From Conidiobolus incongruus B7586 (lineage: Eukaryota; Entomophthoromycota; Entomophthoromycetes; Entomophthorales; Conidiobolaceae), in assembly GCA_000697335.1 (NCBI GenBank), contig JNEM01009713.1, forward strand, positions 1 through 16,926: a stretch of DNA of 16,926 nt. The letters are read 5' to 3'. Shown here piece by piece: positions 1 through 8,427 of the stretch. The position numbers were made by a program, and so were the translations under genes. The notes under the pieces are model-generated. The model was given only the letters and a program-made list of their open reading frames with translations, searched no databases and had not been told where the DNA came from. The stretch's first letter is position 1, and each line of letters begins with the position of its first letter.

Positions 1-179
1 AAAAAAATTAATATTTTCAAATTATATATATATATATTAATATTTTACTTTGATTATTTTTTTTATTAAAATATTTTGATTTTAAAATTTATAGTAAAAT
101 TTAAGTATTTTTTAATTATATAATGATTATCAAATGGTTTTTATTTTTATATCTTTAAAACTTAATTATAAACCTTTTA

Positions 180-960
180 AAATCTTCTAAAACCTATAAA
201 TAATTTTTAAAGATAATATTTTATCTAAAACTACTATATATTGTTAGTTATATGATTTTAAAGCTAAAAAGGACATTATTTAAAATTTATTAAAATTTAA
301 AAGATTAGTTTCTATAATTACTTTTTCATTTATTAATAAAGTTAAAAAATATATTAAAAAATACCTTTTTATTTTGATTAAAGAATTATTAAAATAATTA
401 AATATTAATTATATAAGCATACTATATAAACTTAAGTTAGAACTTAGATTAATTAATAATAACATAAAATAAATATCTTATATTTTGAAAAAAGTTTAAA
501 AAACTTAAGTAACTATAGTTGAATTAAATTTATTAAGGTATAACTAAAAATAAAGGTTTTTGCATAAAATCCTTATAATTAATAAATCTTAAATTTTCTT
601 ATATAGTTTTTTACTTAAAATTAAAATAAGATATTATGTTAAGCTAAATTAATCTTAATTATAAATTTTAATAAATCAATATTTTAAATATAAGTGAATG
701 TTAATTATTTTAATAAGTTATAATATTATATAATCTTCTTATTTATTATCTTAAGGAAAATTATTTAATAATAAAATATATATAAATTTTTTAAATAAAA
801 TAATTTCTAAATAGTTTTCTTAATATAAATTAAAAATACCTATTATTTTACATAATTATTGTAAAATACATAAAGTTAAAGCTATAAAAGGTTTTTTATA
901 TAAAAAACTAGAGAGAGTTACTATATCTAGTATATTTACTTAATTATAACTTATATAATC
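180..960 (+). mobile_element. Decayed Ty3/gypsy-like LTR retrotransposon fragment (integrase region)
   Basis: This is a fossil. Between roughly 560 and 840 the plus strand keeps the spacing of conserved residues of a Ty3/gypsy integrase core and its C-terminal side, in family order: the core Asp region, the stretch before the catalytic Glu, and the downstream leucine-rich and Tyr-Asn-Asn block. It is broken throughout and old, with no open frame of useful length. The base composition suggests decay dominated by C-to-T and G-to-A change, as in RIP or methylation-driven decay; that is inference. No LTRs were recognised, and the element may continue beyond the left edge. The ends are guesses. 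Chance resemblance in such AT-rich DNA cannot be excluded. Confidence 0.4.
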
Positions 961-1141
961 ATAATTATTTTAAATAATTAAAAAATTAGATTATAAGAAA
1001 AAAAATTCCAACAAATAAATTAAATTAGTTTATGAAATATCAAATTATAATCTTTAATAAAAAGAAATATTTTTAAAATATCAGAAGTATATTAAAAGTA
1101 TAGCAAAAAGTTATCAATAATAAAAGAGATTATTTATTTTA

Positions 1142-1142
<1 letters not shown>

Positions 1143-1201
<59 letters not shown>
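1143..1201. repeat. (ATT)n microsatellite, about 20 units
   Basis: An uninterrupted run of ATT triplets of about 59 bases is read directly from the sequence. It lies between the AT desert with the integrase fossil and the higher-GC island starting near 1370. No gene overlaps it. Confidence 0.95.
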
Positions 1202-1205
<4 letters not shown>

Positions 1206-1644
1206 CAAAATATTTATTTATTTTTAATTCCAAAAAATTCCCATTATTTAAAATACATAGTAATATTTTAAATATTTTGTTAAAACATTTAGTTTTTTAT
1301 AATAAATCCAAAAATTCTAAATACTAATAAAGATTTCATATATTAAAATATCTCAGAATATTTTGACAAACTTTTAAACATTAGCATAAATCCATCATTT
1401 ATAATAATCTGATATTTTCAATTGATTTGCATAGTTATTAGCTTATTGTCAAAATAAAACCTGTATTTTATATTTCTGAAAACATAGATACCCTAATTTT
1501 ATAAGAATGAAACAATAATAAGGTGGTGTTAATTTGAAATATATATAAAATATTAATTTTTCGTTGAAAATGACCTAAAAAATTAGAAATGTCCTAACTT
1601 TTATTAAACCCAAAGCATCAAAATTTAACAAGTGACAAATATTA

Positions 1645-1950
1645 TTACAATGTGGTATGTATTTTACTTTTAAACCAGCTCTGTTTAAATAGTGTTAAAA
1701 TACTGGAGTCTTTACTCTCATCAAGTATCTTTGCACCAACCAATGTAATGATCATCCTTCCCTTGGGTACAGATTTACTTACTTTTCTTTCGTTGATTTG
1801 CTATTCAGTCAAGCCACCACAGTAACTCCTATATCACTTTATCCTACTTACATTATGAACCTGGAATTTAGATGATTCATACCAAAGATCAGCCCAATTT
1901 AGGTCCTCTCTGCTATTTGACAGAATCAATAAACCTCCTTTTAAACCCAT
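1645..1950 (-). pseudogene. Possible relic of a C2-domain gene (weak)
   Basis: On the minus strand an open stretch from 1800 to 1645 reads like the start of a C2 domain: a PKGRMIITLVGAKIL segment (compare the family pattern KGxLxVxVxxAxxL), then a short DESKDSS loop, then a strand ending FKSKIH, where C2 domains have a similar K-x-K strand. A second open stretch of 33 codons begins with ATG at 1950 and could be spliced to it by a GTAAGT donor at 1851 and an AG at 1801-1802, but the candidate branch site is only about 4 bases from that AG, unlike the real introns here. The usual Asn-Pro and later strands are not found in frame; a further stretch below 1575 resembles them only vaguely. A 58-codon open stretch exists on the other strand too, so chance is a serious alternative. 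Confidence 0.22.
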
Positions 1951-2333
1951 CTTATAGTCAGATATCCTGAATCACCACCCTTTACTAATTCTAATTAGAA
2001 TATTAATTCCTCAAGTTGTATTATTAGTTTTGATTTGAATAAAAATGCAACATTCAGACAAATGAATATTCAAATATTGTCAAGTGGGCAGTAATAAAAT
2101 AGATTTTATATGGTCTGATTCAAAAATTAGTTCATTATGATAATAATTTATTAATTGATGACGTTTCGTTTTCATTCAAACACCATTCAAGATCCAAAAA
2201 TTGCTCATAAGTTAATTACAGTTCAATGGCTCCAATATATAGTCAGAGGTAATTAATAATTTAATTATATCATTGCTTTATATATTTATGACATTGAAAT
2301 GAAATTAAATACTTTGTTTGTAAATAATAGATA

Positions 2334-2349
2334 AAAGTGATATCACTTT
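2334..2349. promoter_or_regulatory. 16-base perfect palindrome upstream of the GABA transaminase gene
   Basis: AAAGTGATATCACTTT is perfectly self-complementary and ends 170 bases before the GABA transaminase ATG and 55 bases before a TATA box. Such symmetry fits a site for a dimeric transcription factor. The factor is unknown and the role is inference. Confidence 0.4.
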
Positions 2350-2356
2350 AAAATTC

Positions 2357-2413
2357 ATTGGTCAAGATTAATTTTTTTGTTTCTAAATTTGGAAATTTAT
2401 CTTGTATATAAAG
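2357..2413 (+). promoter_or_regulatory. Probable core promoter of the GABA transaminase gene (inverted CCAAT and TATA)
   Basis: An inverted CCAAT box (ATTGG, 2357-2361) precedes a TATATAAAG match at 2405-2413, which lies 106 bases before the ATG at 2520. The order palindrome, CCAAT, TATA, ATG is typical for a polymerase II promoter, but TATA-like strings are common in DNA this AT-rich, so only the combination carries weight. Confidence 0.45.
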
Positions 2414-2519
2414 GATTTGTCCATTTAAAAAAATATTAAATCAATAAAAATATAAGTCACATATCAAAGAATAAAAAACTACTGAATATTTTATAATTGA
2501 GAGTTATCCGTAAGGAACT

Positions 2520-4259
2520 ATGGTCAGATTAAATTTAATCAAGCAACCAAATTTAGCAGTTAGCAAGTCTTGTATATTTATTCAACGTGTTAATAAATAT
2601 CAAGCAAGATGTTTTCAAACGATTCCAAAGTACTCACAGCTTTATGAACCAAATGAACCAATAGTCAACACTTCTATCCCTGGACCCAAGTCCTTGCAAA
2701 TGAAAAAAGAGCTTGATAATTATCAAGATCCAAGAGCTGTTTCATTTTTTACAGGTAGCAATGATAATAATAATCATTCTATAATAATATTAATGGAACA
2801 TTATGTTAGACTTGAATAAATCAACTGGTAATTATTTGGCTGATATTGATGGGAATATGGTAAGTCATTAACCTAATATATGTCTTTGTATTTAATTATT
2901 ATTTGAATTCCGACTAATATTCAGCATTAAAGTTATTAGATGCTTACTGCATGATCTCATCTATTCCATTGGGATATAACCATCCTGCTATGACCGATTT
3001 AGTGAATCAACCATTAATTAAGGACTATCTGGCAAATAGGCCCTGTTTAGGCGTTCATCCTCCCAAGGAATGGAGCAACCTCTTGAACGAATTTGTTACT
3101 AAAACAGCACCTAAAGGATTAAACCAAATCTTTCCAAGTAAATAACATTTTAAATAATGTAAATATCCACATTCTAAACACTTTGTAGCTCTATGTGGTA
3201 GTGATGCTAATGAACTAGCTTTTAAAGCTGCATTTATGAATTATCAGCAAAAGAGAAGAAACGATCCTTCTAATTTTACTACTGAAGAAATTGAATCGTG
3301 TATGAAGAATCAACCTCCTGGATCCCCACATCTGTCAGTTCTTAGTTTCAAGAGAGGATTCCATGGTCGTACACTGGGTGCATTGTCAACTACCCGTACT
3401 AAATATCTTCATAAGATTGATATTCCTTCATTCAATTGGCCTCAAGTAGTTTAATATTAATCATCGCTATCTATTATCATTGATTAACATTTAATTATAG
3501 GCACCATTTCCCATTGTCAAATACCCCCTTCATTTGAACCAAGAAGAAAACGAACTTGCTGTCCAGCAGTCTTTGAAAGAAACTGCCGAAATTATTACCA
3601 CCCATCCTTATCCAGTTGCTGCAGTTATCGTGGAACCCATTCAAAGTGAAGGAGGTGATAATTATGCTCCTCATAGCTTTTTCCAAGGACTTCGTGAATT
3701 AACTAAAACCCATGATATTGCATTCATAGTTGATGAGGTTCAAACTGGAGGGGGTCCCACTGGCCAGATGTGGGCACATGAAGCATGGAACTTATCCTCG
3801 CCTCCTGATTTTGTAACCTTTTCAAAGAAGTTACAATCCGCTGGATTTTTCCACAGTTTGGAAATGAGACCTCCCCAAAGTTGGAGAAATTTTAACACTT
3901 GGCTAGGTGATCCTGTCCGTTTAATTCAAAGTATTGCAATTGTCGACGAAATCCACAAATCAGACCTTTTAACTAACGCACGTGAAACTGGGAAACATTT
4001 ATTGAATGGATTGGAGGTAATATCTAAGACTTATCCATTCGTAACGAATACAAGAGGCCAAGGCTTATTCTTAGCCTTTGATCTCCCCAATCAGAGTATG
4101 AGAGACAAAGTTGTCAACAAGTTGATAAATAGTGGTATCAATATTGCTGGATGTGGTGAACGCTCAGTTCGTCTGAGACCTGCTCTGATCTTTACTAAAA
4201 AACATGCAGATATCTTATTGCAAAAATTGGATGCAGTATTAATGGGAATGACTTGTTAA
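2520..4259 (+). CDS. UGA1: 4-aminobutyrate aminotransferase (GABA transaminase), mitochondrial, 5 exons
   Basis: A PLP-dependent class III aminotransferase that moves the amino group of GABA to 2-oxoglutarate, giving succinic semialdehyde and glutamate in the GABA shunt. Exons: 2520-2754, 2810-2859, 2933-3137, 3189-3445, 3501-4259, together 1506 bases and 501 residues, close to the family length of 470-500. All four introns (55, 73, 51, 55 bases) have GT-AG ends and restore family-conserved sequence: DGNMLLDAYCMISSIPLGY across intron 2 and WPQAPFPIVKYPL across intron 4. Motifs: FKRGFHGRT (217-225), EPIQSEGGD (294-302), DEVQTGGG with the PLP-pyridine Asp (327), the SKK motif holding the Schiff-base lysine (357-359), FNTWLGDP. 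The first 40 or so residues are basic, lack acidic residues and look like a mitochondrial targeting peptide, unlike the cytosolic yeast enzyme. One Cys of the mammalian CxxC iron-sulphur motif is replaced (CGSD). No breaks seen. The symbol follows the fungal orthologue. Confidence 0.93.
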
Positions 4260-4295
4260 TTTCTTAATTAAATGGTTTATACACTATCTGTTCAT

Positions 4296-4301
4296 AATAA
4301 A
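4296..4301 (+). terminator. Polyadenylation signal AATAAA of the GABA transaminase gene
   Basis: AATAAA lies 37 bases after the stop codon, in the moderate-GC stretch before the DNA turns AT-rich. The position suits a short fungal 3' UTR. AATAAA also occurs by chance in AT-rich DNA. Confidence 0.4.
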
Positions 4302-5069
4302 CTTTGGAGTAGTTTGGTATCATAATATCCAATTATTTATTAGTATTACCTTCAGATATTTATTGAAATAATGTATTAAATATCCAGTAATTTGGCTAAT
4401 AAATTTAAAATCTACATTTGAACTAATTTAACAATTAATAGCATAAAATATTTTAATTTGATATTCATACATAAAAATAATCGAAACCGAAAATATGAAA
4501 TATGATAGAAATTAAATTTCTTATTTTACAAGGACATTAAATATAACATTATTAATATATATTTAATATCAATATCTTTAATAAATTTTATTAGTCAAAT
4601 GAAAAGCAAATTTTAAACTCATAAAGGTTATTATGAATATAATACATATCAAGATATTTTTGAGATATATTTTAAATAACAGATATTTTAATCAGTGTAA
4701 ATGATATTCTTTATTGTTAATAAAATTAATCTTGATAGTGTCAATAGGGTCATTTTTCAAAATTACTAATAAAGTATTAAATTGTAGATTTTCAATTTTT
4801 AAATTATATTAAAATTAGCAATAAAATATTTCTATAGCAAATATATTTATGAGAAAAAATATCAAATCAATTTTCAGTTGAAAAATGTAATATTTGAAAT
4901 TAATGTTATTAGACACCAAATAGGTTAAATATATGCTATCACCAGCATTTAACATGAAATATCACAATTATGAATAAACTGCTTTTAATTTAATAAGTAT
5001 TTTATAATAATAATTAATAATACTAATGAATAATAGAAAAATGTTTAAATAAAAGATCAATATGTACTT
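4302..5069. other. AT-rich spacer between two convergent genes
   Basis: This stretch separates the 3' ends of the GABA transaminase (+) and PUF (-) genes. I see no open frame, tRNA-like or repeat structure here. From about 5080 onward composition rises slightly, which fits the PUF 3' UTR reaching into this side. Confidence 0.7.
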
Positions 5070-5075
5070 TTTATT
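5070..5075 (-). terminator. Candidate polyadenylation signal of the PUF gene
   Basis: AATAAA on the minus strand, about 250 bases after the PUF stop codon. It coincides with the point where the moderate-GC 3' flank gives way to AT-rich spacer. Other A-rich candidates exist nearer the stop, so this is one possibility. Confidence 0.25.
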
Positions 5076-5206
5076 GAGATAGCTTTTTAGTGTAAATAAA
5101 CAAAGATAGATGTAGGTTATTGAAAGGAGAGTAAACAACTAATGACATATATGGGAGGAGGGAGGTTGAATGCTGTCTCAAGAAATAATTTTTGGATATA
5201 AAAGGA

Positions 5207-5286
5207 TCTATACAAATTAATAATCAAAACAAATATACTAAATCAACACTGTAGTCTCTAGGAAACTAAAATGTAATTTCTGTACA
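5207..5286 (-). promoter_or_regulatory. Two UGUA(U/C)AGA motifs in the presumed 3' UTR of the PUF gene
   Basis: On the minus strand TGTACAGA (5286-5279) and TGTATAGA (5214-5207) lie 40 and 112 bases after the PUF stop. Both share the UGUANA core of Pumilio sites but have G instead of the usual U at the seventh base, so they would be weak sites at best. Autoregulation by PUF proteins is known in several organisms; here it is speculation. Confidence 0.2.
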
Positions 5287-5325
5287 AGATTCTTGAAAAA
5301 TAAATAATTTTCAAAAATTAATCCC

Positions 5326-8300
5326 TTATTTAAGGGAGGAGTGTAAGGAGTCTTCGTTGTTACAGATATTGTCATAAGTGGTTGAAGTAGATTTTTCATT
5401 TTCTATTAAACGATCAGTAATATAAAAATACAAAACTTATATTAAATACTCACCAAAGTTAGAAATTTTGCTGGCAATTAAATGTTTTCCATAAGTGTAC
5501 TTTTTTAGCAAGGCCAGATGAGGTTTGATTTTTTGAATTAATAGCTCTTTTTGATCTTCGTCAACAACATCTAACATTTTTTGGACAACATAGTTAGCAA
5601 ATTGGTCCTTCATCATTGCTACCAATGCGCATCTATTTTAAAGTTAGTCAAAGTCATATAAGTCTCATGATAATACTTACCCATCGCCTCGAGGTTGAAT
5701 AACCTCTTGGATGATAACTTGTCTATCTTCCTTGCTTCCGTAGGCGATACATTTTTCGACGACATTGCTAGCAAATTTGTGACGACTCATTTGGAGGACT
5801 TGTCCTTTAATTTTATTTACAATCAGAGTGCGATCAATAGGGAGACCCATTTCCAAAACGTGCTGAATGACATAGTTTCCGTATTGATCCTGTACTAGAG
5901 TTTGTGTATATCTGTGAAGTTCTTCCAAAATTGGTCTGGTCATAGACTCTGAGCAGTGTTCAAATATACGCTGAATAACTCGACATCCATATGGATGGGT
6001 AGCCAATCCGAACACTTGACCACTGAAGGCAGAAATAATAAATTGAATTTGAGAGGGGTCTACACGTTCAATGGCTTTTTGAATGACATGATTACCATTT
6101 TGATCTTTGATACATTTAAGAACATGGCCTTCAAGTTTTTTAACCATTCTGGCTTGTTGTGGAGGAGGGACATGCTCCAATGCCTTTTGAACAACTCGAC
6201 AGCCATACATTTGAAGGGATAGAGAAAGGATATGTGGTTCCATTTGAGCAGCTAAAATGTCACGATGTTTTTGAGTACCATGCTCAAAAAACTTTTGAAT
6301 AACATAGTTGCCAAAAACATCAGTCATCAAAGTTAAGCTATGAGGAAGTATTTCGTCAAAAGTTTTTTGTTTTTGCTCATCGGTAGCAGTCTCTAGTTTC
6401 TGCTGAATGAATCTAGAACCATGTTGGTCCCCACTAAATTCTACAACATTTCCTGCAATATCGGAAAGTTCATATTTTCTGTTCTTATTTGTTCTAAACT
6501 CTTCAAGAAGGGAACTGCGAGGAGTAACATTAATATTGTTATTTTGACTAGGGCTGTCAACAGATTTAGATGCTGTGAAATGCTGGTTGAATTCCATTGA
6601 AGGCTTAGGTGACAAACCATAAGTCCCGAGACGTGAGATAGTAGGAGAACCATATTGGGTGGTATTGAAGCCTTGAGAAGCTTGATGACGAAGTCTGGGT
6701 TCAGAGTAGTTGGAAGTTTGAGAAACATTCGGAATCATGCTAGGTTCTACATAGCTCATACTTGAAGCAAAATTACGACCTCCAGTTTGCTCAAGTATAA
6801 CATCAGGTTGTCTTGGGAACTGATTCAACCTATCACGAGATTCAAAAGGAAATCTTCCTGGAGGAGCTCCAAAAAAACTCCCACTTCTTTGAGGAGTATG
6901 TGGATTCAAAGGATCGTTCATATGGTATTGCCGGGCCAAGTCATTAACTAAATACTGAGGTTAGTGTTTGCTCAATTATAAAATAATAAATAGAGGAAAA
7001 ATATAGAGTTAGCAAGTATACATACCAGAATTACTGCTACGTAATGGAATTCGAGGACCTAAATATATAATAAATATCAAAGTCACAAAAATCTTAAAAA
7101 ACACTTACGATCCATGAAAGGACTATTATAGGCAGCAGCTACACGGGGCGAAATAGTCATATCTAATAAAGAATTATGACGCCCAATTTCAGGTTTCTAT
7201 AATATAAAAATAAATAAATAATTGACAAATTTAAAATGTATAATTACCTTCATAGAAACAAAGCTAGAGTAGAGGTCATCGCGGTCAAGGGTATCTTCAG
7301 GTTCAGCATGGAAGGTATCGTCGTCATCAAGATGAAGATTATGAAGAGAGTTGGTTGGATCATCAATGTTAAGAATATTTTGGTTGTTATTCATACTGAA
7401 ACCACTTGAGAAGGAAGAAGCACGAGAAGGCGGAGACATACGTCTTTTAAAGTTGTGTAAACCATCAAGAGTATGCTCACTAAAAGAAGGTTTTTTGGAA
7501 CCAATAAATCCGGGATTTTCGGTAGAATATCCTCTTGGAACATATTCTGGAGCAGAAAGATCCAAATTGCTATAAGACTTAACATTAGAGCGCAATCTTG
7601 GTTCGGAAGGAGAGTGAGAGTTGAGGGAAGCAGCTGACTTTCTATGAGATAGAGTAGGAAGGAAATTAGGAGAAGGAGAACGTGAAACATTCTAAAAAGA
7701 ATAAATAAAATAAATTTATAATATTGAGCTATATATACCTGCTGTAATAAATCTACAAAACTCTTATTAGGACGACTCATAATATTATTATTATTATTAT
7801 TGGATCGATAGAGAGGAGTCCAGTCTTCTTCTTCAGGGGTAGAAGCTTTGGAATGGACATTCTATTAAGAAATTAGTTAAAAGGAAATAAAAAAATGATA
7901 GTGGAATAAAATACCGATGGGTTATTACTCCAAATATCATTGCCTAATATTCCATGCATACAGTCTATATAAAAGATCAATAAAATTGATTTTTTTTTCT
8001 TTAATAATAGTAAAAAGAACTTACCAGAGCTGTGAGCTTTCAAAGAGCCATTTGATCTATGAAAGTCGGTTTTCGAAAGTGAGGAAAGATTCATTCCCTG
8101 AATGTAGGGATAAATAGGCTGAGGAGTGGAACCACTTAATTCCTAATAATTTATTAGTGTGATACTTAAATGATTATGGTAATAGACTTACTTCATGAGA
8201 TTTTTGATAATCCAAAGTAGATGAAGATGTTAATGAGTGAGTAGAATTTGATGAAGGAACACCATTTTGGCCATTTTCAGAAATATTCTCATTATAAAGC

Positions 8301-8427
8301 TACGTAGCAAATATATCAAATATTAAAAACCGAGCAGAATGAAAGAATAATTTAGTTCAAGTACCTGACTATGCTTCCTACCACTGGAAGATAGTTCATT
8401 CAACAAGGCAGTGGAATTAGGAACCAT
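5326..8427 (-). CDS. Pumilio/PUF-family mRNA-binding protein, 11 exons, about 849 residues
   Basis: A cytoplasmic RNA-binding protein that represses or destabilises mRNAs through 3' UTR sites. Exons in gene order: 8427-8365, 8299-8192, 8142-8025, 7964-7915, 7861-7739, 7691-7248, 7196-7109, 7058-7026, 6947-5681, 5632-5454, 5402-5326; 2550 bases in all and every junction keeps frame. Residues 1 to about 485 are Ser/Asn/Pro-rich low-complexity sequence with a six-Asn run. The Pumilio domain (about 490-823) has eight repeats with RNA-contact cores SRFIQ (520), NYVIQ (556), CRVVQ (592), NHVIQ (628), CRVIQ (664), NYVIQ (700), SNVVE (736) and NYVVQ (778), mostly 36 residues apart, followed by KYTYGKH. 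A 25-residue acidic/Ser tail ends the protein. The start is the first ATG after an in-frame TAA in the leader; an upstream noncoding exon is possible. The closest match in kind is animal PUM and fungal Puf1/2-like or JSN1-independent canonical PUFs; the exact orthologue is unsure. Confidence 0.92.

Noticed and set aside
2319-2326. TGTAAATA upstream of the GABA transaminase gene
   Set aside because: It lies before the TATA box and so outside the likely transcript.
3158-3165. TGTAAATA, a canonical Pumilio site, in the GABA transaminase gene
   Set aside because: It lies inside intron 3 and is expected often by chance in AT-rich DNA, so it is not evidence for regulation by the neighbouring PUF gene.
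5695-6222. Plus-strand open frames of 67 and 88 codons inside the PUF gene
   Set aside because: Antisense shadows of the conserved Pumilio repeats; the repeated motifs give similar antisense codons each time.
7391-7780. A hydrophobic 129-codon minus-strand frame that looks like a membrane protein
   Set aside because: It reads PUF exons 5 and 6 plus intron 5, partly out of frame; Ser- and Pro-rich codons read in the wrong frame give Leu-rich peptides.
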